Assembly (NCBI RefSeq): GCF_039907765.1
Contig: NZ_JARDJI010000014.1
Span: forward strand, 1-64,000
Origin: Aminobacter sp039907765
Lineage (GTDB): Bacteria; Pseudomonadota; Alphaproteobacteria; Rhizobiales; Rhizobiaceae
Direction: 5' to 3'
DNA: 64,000 nucleotides
Under the pieces are notes generated by a model. That model was not told where the DNA came from. It did not search any database and saw nothing but the letters and a program-made list of their open reading frames with translations. This document shows positions 1 through 6,797 of this stretch, piece after piece (the first letter of the stretch is position 1; each line of letters begins with the position of its first letter). The translations under genes were made by a program, and so were the position numbers.

Positions 1-76
1 TGATCATCAAGCTCTTGAAGACCACAAACGTTGAGCAAACAGATCGAAATCCGGTCCAGTTCCGATAGGCATTACC

Positions 77-112
77 TTGAGAAAGGGCTACATTAGGGTA
101 ACGCGTTATAAT
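77..112 (+). promoter_or_regulatory. possible promoter of the AT-hook-like gene
   Basis: A perfect TATAAT lies at 107-112, only 11 bases before the ATG at 124. A TTGAGA at 77-82 is too far upstream (24-base gap) to be a classical -35. If the -10 is used, the message would be nearly leaderless, which fits the absence of a properly spaced ribosome binding site. This is inference only. Confidence 0.3.
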
Positions 113-123
113 AAAAGCAAGGC

Positions 124-504
124 ATGGACACTCCCAAACGTCCCCGCGGCCGCCCCCGCAAACCCGACGCGCTGAGGCAGGCGGAGAGACAGCGGGCCTA
201 TCGGACCCGACTGGCAGCGGCGGGCAAGGCGGTTCGAGTCGTTCAAGCGGGTGTCGCTCCAGGTTTCGATCCAAAGCTTCATGTCATCATAGATCGCGCG
301 TTTTTCGAAGAGCAGCGCGAGAATTATCGTCACGCGATACTGAAATTAGAACTGCTTGAAGAACGGTGGGTCAGGTTGGAGGAGCGCAATAGCTATCTGG
401 AAAGCGAACTGAAGCGCGTCGAACAGGTGCATACCGCGACGCTGAAGGAGCTTATCGGCTTGAAACAAATGACCAAAAAAGGAAGAGAGTATGAGGAATC
501 GTGA
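124..504 (+). CDS. small basic/coiled-coil protein with AT-hook-like N-terminus
   Basis: This 126-residue protein opens with a PKRPRGRPRKP stretch, close to the AT-hook core (RGRP) that binds the minor groove of AT-rich DNA. The second half (about residues 78-118) is rich in E, L, K and R with heptad-like spacing and probably forms a coiled coil, so a DNA-binding dimer is plausible. I do not recognise a named family. It sits at the end of a mobility block that runs toward it from the opposite strand (tyrosine recombinase, VapBC), where such small DNA-binding proteins are common. No good Shine-Dalgarno precedes the ATG, and the start could be leaderless. Function is unknown. Confidence 0.6.
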   Translation: MDTPKRPRGRPRKPDALRQAERQRAYRTRLAAAGKAVRVVQAGVAPGFDPKLHVIIDRAFFEEQRENYRHAILKLELLEERWVRLEERNSYLESELKRVEQVHTATLKELIGLKQMTKKGREYEES

Positions 505-584
505 GGGGCAGGAGCCAAATCCATGTCGTCCGAAGCGCCGTCTCAATCGACGTGGCATCGGTCAGGCGGATCCTCTCGCATGCT

Positions 585-1721
585 TCAAAGGCCAGCGGCC
601 TTGGTGAGGTTGACGCGGAAACGGTCGCGGCGGCGCTGGTATTTGCGGGTCATTTCGGCGCTGGCGTGGCCGAGCTGCTTCTGCACATGGCGCTCTTCGA
701 CCTCGGCCGACGAGGCGAGACCCGCACGCAGCGAATGGCCGGCAAAGAGCTTTCCGCGCTCACCTTCAGGCAGGTCGCCGCGGACGCCGGCCGCCAGCGC
801 GGTCCGCTTGACGAGGCGGGCGACCTCCTGGTCGTTGAGCCGATCGGCGCCGACCGCCTTGCCCTGGCCCGTGACGCGCCGGAAGAGGGGGCCGTGACCG
901 ATGCGGCCGAGCTTCAGCCAGGTCTCGATCGCGACGACAGGGCAGGTGGCATCGGATGAGCCGCGGCCGATCTCGACCTCGCGCCAGCCAGTCTTGCCAC
1001 GCAGCGTCACCAGCACGCCCTTGTCCAGAATCTCGATCCAGCCGCGGCCGTCTTCGGTCTGGTCGCGGCCGCAGTCCAAGCCGACGATCTCGGAGCGGCG
1101 CAGCCCGCCGGCAAAGCCGATCAGCAGCATGGCGCGATCGCGCAAGCCGCGTAAGGTTCCGCGGTCCAGCGTCTCCAGCATGGCGATCAGATCTTCGGGA
1201 AGGATCGCCTCCTTTTGCCGGGGCGGCGATGCGTGCTTGTTGCGGATGCCGGCCATGACGGTGGCGATATGGCGGTCCTTCCTGTCGAGCGGCTGGCCGC
1301 GCTGGGCACAGTTCCACGTCAGCGAGGACAGCCGGCGTTCGATCGTCGCCACGGAGTTCGGTTTCTTGTCACCGGTCGCTTTTCCCGAGGCGCAGGCGGT
1401 GATGTAGAGGCCGACCACCTGCGGATCGGGCGGAAACATCTCGACGCCTTGTCGACGGCACCAGCTCGCAAACTGCTTCCAATCCGACGCGTAGGCCCGA
1501 CGTGTGTTGGCCGAACTCGCCGCCTCGACATAGTCTCGGGCGCGATCGGCGAGTTTTTCCAGATGCGCTGGAAGGCGCGGCTTCGGCCCGACAACGGGAA
1601 GGGGAGGGGAGGGGGCTTCGGCCGGCAGCTCCTCCGGAGCGCGTCCCATCTCCATGACCACATCGATGATGTGGGGAAAATCGCTCTCTCCAGCCGGTGA
1701 TCCTTGACCTTCGTCAGCCAT
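585..1721 (-). CDS. tyrosine recombinase / site-specific integrase
   Basis: A 378-residue phage-integrase-type recombinase. The N-terminal SAM-like core-binding domain spans about residues 55-165 and the catalytic domain about 175-370. Visible catalytic residues are Arg in LRRSE (about 208-209), HSLR (H329, R332), the GH pair (H352) and Tyr361 in RKYQRR. An upstream open stretch would extend the frame to 1934 but overlaps the whole end of vapC, so the ATG at 1719-1721 is chosen; it begins 2 bases after the vapC stop with AAGGA adjacent. The gene is therefore probably co-transcribed with vapBC. It could integrate or resolve a mobile element or plasmid; the substrate site is unknown. Confidence 0.88.
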   Translation of the reverse strand: MADEGQGSPAGESDFPHIIDVVMEMGRAPEELPAEAPSPPLPVVGPKPRLPAHLEKLADRARDYVEAASSANTRRAYASDWKQFASWCRRQGVEMFPPDPQVVGLYITACASGKATGDKKPNSVATIERRLSSLTWNCAQRGQPLDRKDRHIATVMAGIRNKHASPPRQKEAILPEDLIAMLETLDRGTLRGLRDRAMLLIGFAGGLRRSEIVGLDCGRDQTEDGRGWIEILDKGVLVTLRGKTGWREVEIGRGSSDATCPVVAIETWLKLGRIGHGPLFRRVTGQGKAVGADRLNDQEVARLVKRTALAAGVRGDLPEGERGKLFAGHSLRAGLASSAEVEERHVQKQLGHASAEMTRKYQRRRDRFRVNLTKAAGL

Positions 1722-1723
1722 CC

Positions 1724-2110
1724 TTATGCCGCCTCCACATCCGTCTGGGAGAAGTCCTTGCCGATGAACAGCAGCGGTTCGTCTGCGCGCTTGGCCAGAG
1801 CGTAGGAAAGACAATCGGCAAAATTTAGCGCCGCCGGATGGCGGCCCTTGCCGTAGGTCAGCCAGGCCTGGGTGGCCAGATCGACCAGCTCGGAGTCGAC
1901 AGGAATGACGTCGGCCTCGATCTTGCGGAGCCAAAGATCGATCTCGGCCAACGCGTGTTCGCCGCGCCTGCTGACCAGCACCATGCGCGCCTCGAGAACG
2001 CAGGTTGCCGGGACCAGGCGGATTGGATCGGAGACCAGCGCTCTTTCAAGCCTTTCTGCCTCGGGCTCGCTACGCAGGATCGCCACAACGGCCGAGGTGT
2101 CGATCACCAT
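1724..2110 (-). CDS. vapC: VapC-type PIN-domain toxin ribonuclease
   Basis: A 128-residue PIN-domain protein of normal VapC length. The acidic metal-binding quartet is visible: D4 in VIDTSA, E40 in CVLEAR, D99 in NFADCL and D119 in GKDF. VapC toxins are Mg-dependent endoribonucleases, often cutting initiator tRNA or rRNA, and are held inactive by VapB. The start codon overlaps the vapB stop by one base (TGATG), the standard coupling of this module. The unusual aspect is the downstream partner: a tyrosine recombinase begins 2 bases after the stop, which may tie element retention to the addiction module. Confidence 0.93.
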   Translation of the reverse strand: MVIDTSAVVAILRSEPEAERLERALVSDPIRLVPATCVLEARMVLVSRRGEHALAEIDLWLRKIEADVIPVDSELVDLATQAWLTYGKGRHPAALNFADCLSYALAKRADEPLLFIGKDFSQTDVEAA

Positions 2111-2367
2111 CAGTTCGGAATTCCATGCTCGTCGTAGCCAATGATCTCCTCGTCACTGCGACGATCAAGTTCAGGCAATCGCGCGACTCGTTCTCGGATG
2201 CCGCGCAATTCTGCAAGCAGACGCTCTTGGGCGGTATCACCGAAGCCCATGCGATGCAGTCGCTCGCTCAGGGCCTGATGAATGGCTGCCGTCTTGGTGA
2301 TACCCTGACGACGCGCGAGTTCGTCGGCGAGCGCGACAGTAGCCGGATTTTTGATGTTCAGGGACAC
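2110..2367 (-). CDS. vapB: VapB-type antitoxin (GTG start)
   Basis: An 85-residue antitoxin that opens with VSLNIKNP, followed by LADELARRQGITKTAAI, the ribbon-helix-helix-like N-terminus of VapB proteins associated with PIN toxins (PSK/AbrB-RHH type). The C-terminal half (ERLLAELRGIRERVARL) is the probable toxin-binding part. The GTG at 2365-2367 is preceded by GGAG seven bases upstream; an ATG further upstream at 2445 would add an atypical 26-residue extension and is rejected. The protein should neutralise VapC and, with it, repress the vapBC promoter. Confidence 0.85.
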   Translation of the reverse strand: MSLNIKNPATVALADELARRQGITKTAAIHQALSERLHRMGFGDTAQERLLAELRGIRERVARLPELDRRSDEEIIGYDEHGIPN

Positions 2368-2476
2368 GAGAGGCTCCGAATTTCTACCTTTCTGGCATTT
2401 TCTACCTGCGTTTTTGAGTTCTGTCAAATAAGAACGATAATGCAAGATTATCAGTCATAATGCGCTCAAGACAAGC

Positions 2477-2514
2477 TGTGCGGTTATAGTCGATAAAAAG
2501 GCGATAACCGCACA
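2477..2514. repeat. 11-bp perfect inverted repeat upstream of vapBC
   Basis: The arms TGTGCGGTTAT (2477-2487) and ATAACCGCACA (2504-2514) are exact reverse complements separated by 16 bases. The site is about 110 bp before the vapB start and before the end of the HTH gene. It could be an operator, a recombinase binding site (tyrosine recombinases bind inverted 11-13-bp arms) or an RNA hairpin. No other feature occupies 2446-2606. Confidence 0.55.
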
Positions 2515-2606
2515 TTTCATTTGCGCCCCAGATAATGAATCGGTCCGTTTTGCAGTCCACCGGCTCGGTCCAGAGCCGCTGCCAAGCCAGGCTAAGCAGT
2601 CTCAAT

Positions 2607-3005
2607 TCAGCACTCGTTGACCGGCAGGGTCGCCGTCTCCAACTGGACAGCCCTTACAGCTTCCAGTGCCATTAACGCAGCGGCGACCTTAGCGCGCGCC
2701 TCCTCAATGTCGGCCATGACTAGACAGTCGTTCCGCTGGATGGCCGCCAGGAATGCAGCGAGCACGGCGGGGCAGTTTGCTGCCAAGCCTAGAAAGTGAT
2801 CCCCGCTCGGCGCGCGCTCGCCGGAAAGCCAGTTTTTCACGGTCCGCTCGTTCGCGCCGGTCCAAAGAGCTACCGTCTTGATTTTGGACGACTGCCCCTT
2901 GAGCGAGCTCCGTAGGGCTGTCGACACCAGCCTGGCGAATGAGAGCTTGCTCTGCTTCCCGCGCGGCCGATTGGGCAACATGTTGCCCGACTTTGGAAAG
3001 GACAT
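2607..3005 (-). CDS. phage-type helix-turn-helix transcriptional regulator
   Basis: A 132-residue protein. Residues of the form VALWTGANERTVKNWLSGER make a clear helix-turn-helix with a recognition helix ending in the WL.G.R.P signature of phage-derived regulators. The segment after it (GLAANCPAVLAAFLAAI and a predicted helical tail rich in A, E and V) could support dimerisation. The ATG at 3003-3005 has GGAGGTGG upstream; the longer frame to 3095 runs into the divergent recombinase gene. It is divergent from the recombinase-ParB-ParB operon, and an inverted repeat lies between them, so it is a good candidate repressor of that operon. Confidence 0.75.
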   Translation of the reverse strand: MSFPKSGNMLPNRPRGKQSKLSFARLVSTALRSSLKGQSSKIKTVALWTGANERTVKNWLSGERAPSGDHFLGLAANCPAVLAAFLAAIQRNDCLVMADIEEARAKVAAALMALEAVRAVQLETATLPVNEC

Positions 3006-3037
3006 TCCACCACCTCCGCACTGTAGTGTTGTTCGAA

Positions 3038-3054
3038 TGCGCCGACACGGCGCA
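3038..3054. promoter_or_regulatory. candidate operator between HTH regulator and recombinase operon
   Basis: A perfect inverted repeat, TGCGCCG-aca-CGGCGCA, sits in the short gap between the divergent HTH gene (start 3005) and the recombinase start. A second, shorter dyad (CACT-gt-AGTG) is at about 3019-3028. The position is right for autoregulation by the HTH protein. The binding assignment is inference. Confidence 0.5.
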
Positions 3055-3058
3055 AAGA

Positions 3059-4645
3059 GTGGAGCGTAGGCGTTTGAATGGGCATCACGGACCATCGCGG
3101 ACGGCTAGAGGCGGCAAGGACTGGTCTAACCGTGCTGCCGCCTATGTGCGGATGTCGACCGACCATCAGCGCTACTCAACCGAGAACCAGCTCGCCACTA
3201 TCAGACGGTTCGCCGAGGCTCGGGACATCGAGATCGTGCGGATCTACGAGGATGCCGGCAAGAGCGGCCTGAACTTGGAAGGACGCGAAGCATTCCAACG
3301 CTTGCTCGCTGATGTCGAGCGCGGTGCCGCCGACTTTGGGACGATCCTGGTCTACGATGTTAGCCGCTGGGGACGCTTCCAGAACGCTGATCACGGTGCG
3401 CACTTGGAATTCCTGTGCTCCCGGGCCGACATCGTTGTCCATTACTGTGCCGAGCAGTTCGAGAACGACGGCAGCATCGGATCCAACCTGTTGAAGACCG
3501 TGAAGCGGGTTATGGCCGGCGAGTACAGTCGAGAACTTTCCGTGAAGGTCTTCGCCGGTCAGTGTCGCCTCGTTGAAAAGGGGTATCGCCAAGGCGGGAC
3601 GGCTGGCTACGGCCTGCGGCGGCTGCTAGTCGACGAGAACCGCGAGCCCAAGACTGAGCTTTCGATTGGCGAGCGCAAAAGTCTCCAGACCGATCGCGTG
3701 ATTCTTGTCCCCGGACCAATCGAGGAGGTAGAGGTCGTCCGGAGCATCTATCGCCTCTTCGTCGAACTCGGCATCCAAGAGGCTGAGATTGCGGCCCGGC
3801 TCAATCGCGAAGGTGTGGTAACCGACCTGGGGCGGCCTTGGACGCGCGGCACGGTCCATCAGGTTCTTACCAACCCAAAATACATCGGTGACAACGTCTT
3901 CAACCGCGTCTCCTTCAAGCTGAAAATGCGCCGGGTCATCAATACCCAGGAACATTGGGTGCGCGCCCGTGGCGTGTTTACGGCGATCGTCGACGTCGCA
4001 ACCTTCGAGCACGCCAGGAGGATCGTGGAAGAGCGAAGTCGAAGGCTCGGCGACGACGAACTCCTCACCTTGCTCCGCTCGCTTCTGGAGGTGCAGGGGT
4101 CCCTTTCCAGCATCGTCATCGATGAGCGCGACGACATGCCGTCGAGCAGTGTCTACAGGAACCGCTTCGGCAGCCTGCTGCGCGCCTATCACTTGGTCGG
4201 ATACAGCCCGCAGCGTGACTACCGCTACATCGAGATCAATCGGCGCCTGCGGGCTATGTACCCTGACGTCGTCGCCACTGTGATTGACGGCCTGCGCGCC
4301 GCCGGCGGCGACGTCCGCGTCCATCCCGAAACGGGTCTGATCGACGTCAACGACGAGTTCACCGCTTCGGTCGTCGTAGCCCGCTGCGGTGAGACGCAAG
4401 CGGCTTCGCCACGGTGGCGCATTCGGCTTGACGCTGGCCTGGCGCCCGATGTCACCGTCGCCGTCCGCATGGACCGCGGCAACGTGTCCCCGCTCGACTA
4501 CTACCTGCTCCCGCGTCTCGACATGACCGAGCCGAAGCTTCGGCTCGCCGAGAGCAACGGCCTGTCCCTGGACGGCTATCGTTTCGAGACGCTGGAGTTC
4601 CTATTCTCTCTTGCGGCTCGAGCCCAGTTTGAGGAGGCAGCATGA
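3059..4645 (+). CDS. large serine recombinase without zinc ribbon, with novel C-terminal region
   Basis: A serine recombinase of about 528 residues. The resolvase domain opens with AAYVRMSTDHQ (nucleophilic Ser in RMST) and continues through QLATIRRFAE, DAGKSG and VYDVSRWGR; the DUF/recombinase domain follows (GYGLRRL, NREGV, LTNPKYIGDNV). The cysteine zinc ribbon of typical large serine recombinases is absent; instead there is a 230-residue C-terminal region with an SSSVYRNRFGSLLRAYHL segment. The start is uncertain: GTG at 3059 or TTG at 3074 are possible, while an ATG at 2939 would overlap the divergent regulator. The stop overlaps the next ParB-like gene by ATGA, indicating a single coupled operon. 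Confidence 0.85.
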   Translation: MERRRLNGHHGPSRTARGGKDWSNRAAAYVRMSTDHQRYSTENQLATIRRFAEARDIEIVRIYEDAGKSGLNLEGREAFQRLLADVERGAADFGTILVYDVSRWGRFQNADHGAHLEFLCSRADIVVHYCAEQFENDGSIGSNLLKTVKRVMAGEYSRELSVKVFAGQCRLVEKGYRQGGTAGYGLRRLLVDENREPKTELSIGERKSLQTDRVILVPGPIEEVEVVRSIYRLFVELGIQEAEIAARLNREGVVTDLGRPWTRGTVHQVLTNPKYIGDNVFNRVSFKLKMRRVINTQEHWVRARGVFTAIVDVATFEHARRIVEERSRRLGDDELLTLLRSLLEVQGSLSSIVIDERDDMPSSSVYRNRFGSLLRAYHLVGYSPQRDYRYIEINRRLRAMYPDVVATVIDGLRAAGGDVRVHPETGLIDVNDEFTASVVVARCGETQAASPRWRIRLDAGLAPDVTVAVRMDRGNVSPLDYYLLPRLDMTEPKLRLAESNGLSLDGYRFETLEFLFSLAARAQFEEAA

Positions 4646-5535
4646 CTGAAGCGAAGCACACTCATGTAGAGATGATCCCGATCGATCGGATCGTCATCCT
4701 GAACCCGCGCGCCCGCAATCGGCGTAAATTCCTGGAGGTGGTCGAAAGCATCAAGACGGTCGGGCTAAAACGCCCGATCCGCGTTAACACCATGATCGGC
4801 GCAGACGGCCAGCGATCTTACGGACTCGCGTGTGGCCAGGGGCGCATCGAGGCCTTCCGCGAGCTCGGCCGGACCGAAATCCCGGCCATAGTCACGGAAG
4901 CATCGGAGGAGGAATGCCTCGTCATGAGCCTGGTTGAGAACTGTGCTCGCCGGCAACACCGCTCCATCGACCTTCTCCAAGATGTCGCGACACTGCGCAC
5001 ACGCGGCTACAACGACCGACAGATCGCAGAGAAGATTGGCACTTCGCCGGAGTGGGTCAGCATGATGGCCACGTTGATCGAGAAGGGCGAGCAGCGCCTC
5101 ATTGAAGCCGTCGACGCGGGAACCATTCCCATCTCGGTTGCTATTGAAATCGCCCGCGCGGACGACGAGACAACCCAGAAGATGCTGGCTGAAGCCTACA
5201 CCGAGGGCAAGATCTCCGGCCCCCGACTGATAAAGATGCGACGCCTGATCGAGCAGAGGACGCGTCGCGGCAAGCACATGTCCACGAACCCTTTCGGTAA
5301 GAAGCTCGGTAAGGCCAGGACGTCCGAGGCTTTTGTCCGCGTCTTTCAGCAGGAGGCAGACAAGCAGCGCCTGCTGGTGAAGAAGGCCGAGGTGACACAG
5401 ACCCGCCTACTCTTCGTTGTGGAGGCCTTGAAGAACCTGCGGGCCGACGAGAACTTCGTCACACTCCTTCGGGCTGAACGTCTTGATACCCTGCCTAAGG
5501 ACTTGGAAAACCGCATCGCGGGAGAGGCAGCATGA
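4642..5535 (+). CDS. ParB/RepB-like partition-type protein, first copy
   Basis: A 297-residue protein with a ParB N-terminal nuclease-like/CTPase fold (IPIDRIVILNPRARN at the start, GQGRIEAFRELG and LVENCARR as the GERR-like and ENLQR-like segments), followed by a helix-turn-helix region (YNDRQIAEKIGTSPEWVSMM) and a C-terminal RepB-plasmid-type region. ParB proteins bind centromere-like sites and slide as CTP clamps, but here the partners are a serine recombinase upstream and a second ParB-like gene downstream, and no ParA ATPase is present. It overlaps both neighbours by 4 bases (ATGA). A role in DNA targeting or control of the recombinase is more likely than classical partition; this is inference. 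Confidence 0.85.
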   Translation: MTEAKHTHVEMIPIDRIVILNPRARNRRKFLEVVESIKTVGLKRPIRVNTMIGADGQRSYGLACGQGRIEAFRELGRTEIPAIVTEASEEECLVMSLVENCARRQHRSIDLLQDVATLRTRGYNDRQIAEKIGTSPEWVSMMATLIEKGEQRLIEAVDAGTIPISVAIEIARADDETTQKMLAEAYTEGKISGPRLIKMRRLIEQRTRRGKHMSTNPFGKKLGKARTSEAFVRVFQQEADKQRLLVKKAEVTQTRLLFVVEALKNLRADENFVTLLRAERLDTLPKDLENRIAGEAA

Positions 5536-6434
5536 CAGACGTTGAAACCTTGACGAGGATCGCCTTCGAGCCCGATTGCATCATCGTGCCAATCGGCTCC
5601 CTCCTGCCTGTCCGGCCGCCTCGGGCGACGGTCAAGGCTAGCCACAAGTATCAACAGATCCGCACATCAGTTATCGAGATCGGGCTGGTCGAACCTCCCG
5701 TGATCGCTAGGATCGACGGCAATCCTAACAGCTATCTCCTGCTCGACGGCCATGTCCGCGTCGAGATCCTGAAGGACCTTTGCACGACCGAGATAGAATG
5801 CCTCGTCTCAACCGACGACGAGAGCTTCACCTTCAACAAGCGTATCAGCCGCCTCTCCGCTGTCCAGGAGCACTCCATGATCCTGAAGGCGATCGCCCGC
5901 GGCGTCTCCAACGAGAAGATCGCTCGAGCGCTCAGCCTCCATGTCAACAGCGTGCGACGGAAGGCGACCCTGCTAGACGGCGTCTGTCATGAAGTCGTGT
6001 CGATGCTGAAGGACACGATGTGTCCGATGGCCGTGTTCGAGATCCTCAAGCGGATGAAGCCGCTGCGCCAGATCGAGGCCACCGAGCTGATGATTGCTGC
6101 GAACAACTATACGTCGGCCTACGCCACCGCGCTTCTCGCTGGTACGCCGACCAATGAACTTGCCGGCGAGAGGAAGTCGAAGAAGGTGCGTGGGGTCACG
6201 CCGGAGGCGATGGCTCGGATGGAGAAAGAACTTGCCCGGCTCCAAGAATCCATGGCTGCGATTCAGGATACCTACGGCAAGGAGCATCTCCAACTGACCG
6301 TCGTAAAGGGCTATCTCAGCAAGCTGCTCCGCAATCCGCGTGTCGTGCGTTACCTTCTTCAGCACCGACCGGAATACCTTGAGCAATTTCAGGCGATAGC
6401 CGATGTCGCCTCCTTCACTGATCAGGCGGCATGA
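5532..6434 (+). CDS. ParB/RepB-like partition-type protein, second copy
   Basis: A 300-residue RepB-like protein. The N-terminal ParB domain shows IVPIGSLLPVRPPR, a YLLLDGHVRVEIL segment in place of the usual GERR motif, and an HTH-like ARGVSNEKIARALSLHVNSV. The C-terminal part (residues 210-290) contains a coiled coil (EKELARLQESMAAIQ) and a RepB C-terminal-like end with repeated Y and L residues. It differs clearly from the preceding ParB-like protein, so the pair is probably heteromeric rather than redundant. Translation is coupled to the preceding gene by an ATGA overlap. It is the last gene of the trio; about 90 bases follow before the convergent debris region. Confidence 0.83.
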   Translation: MTDVETLTRIAFEPDCIIVPIGSLLPVRPPRATVKASHKYQQIRTSVIEIGLVEPPVIARIDGNPNSYLLLDGHVRVEILKDLCTTEIECLVSTDDESFTFNKRISRLSAVQEHSMILKAIARGVSNEKIARALSLHVNSVRRKATLLDGVCHEVVSMLKDTMCPMAVFEILKRMKPLRQIEATELMIAANNYTSAYATALLAGTPTNELAGERKSKKVRGVTPEAMARMEKELARLQESMAAIQDTYGKEHLQLTVVKGYLSKLLRNPRVVRYLLQHRPEYLEQFQAIADVASFTDQAA

Positions 6435-6527
6435 TCTGTTTCGCGCGCCGCTCAGCCGTCTGCGGATGGTCCGGTTTCGGCCGATTGATTGCTGAACCGG
6501 ACCACCAAGCGCTTGGCGCAGGGCATG

Positions 6528-6797
6528 TCAGACGTATTTTGACGGCCAACGCCAGTCAGTCTGCGGCTTGCCATAACAGTTGGTGTCGTAGGTAAAGCGA
6601 CCGGACGCGACCTCTCGGCAAGCCCAGACAATTTGACCATACTGGTTGTAGAAGGCATCCCAATCAGCGCCTTGGTAATAGCTGGGGCGATAACCCCCTC
6701 CACCCCCGCAATCGTTGTTGGCGCACACCGCCACCGCTGCGCCAACCGCCGCAATTGCGACGCCCGCTGCGATAGCGTTGTTTTGGTTGTTGACCAT
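6528..6797 (-). pseudogene. C-terminal fragment of a small secreted-type protein fused to the helicase remnant
   Basis: The last 89 residues of the minus-strand frame are unrelated to helicases. They contain a hydrophobic AIAAGVAIAAVGAAVAV stretch, a glycine run and a DWDAFYNQYGQIVWACR...DTNCYGKPQTDWRWP tail of a kind I associate with small exported proteins of rhizobia. The N-terminal signal region is missing, and the frame continues directly from the helicase. The simplest reading is an illegitimate join of two truncated genes. Whether the fused product is made is unknown. Confidence 0.6.

Noticed and set aside
1724..1934. N-terminal extension of the tyrosine recombinase through vapC
   Set aside because: It overlaps vapC in another frame and is rich in arginine and glycine, typical of an antiphase read.
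2402..2605. 67-codon minus-strand frame between vapB and the HTH gene
   Set aside because: It covers the inverted repeat and promoter region and shows no motif.
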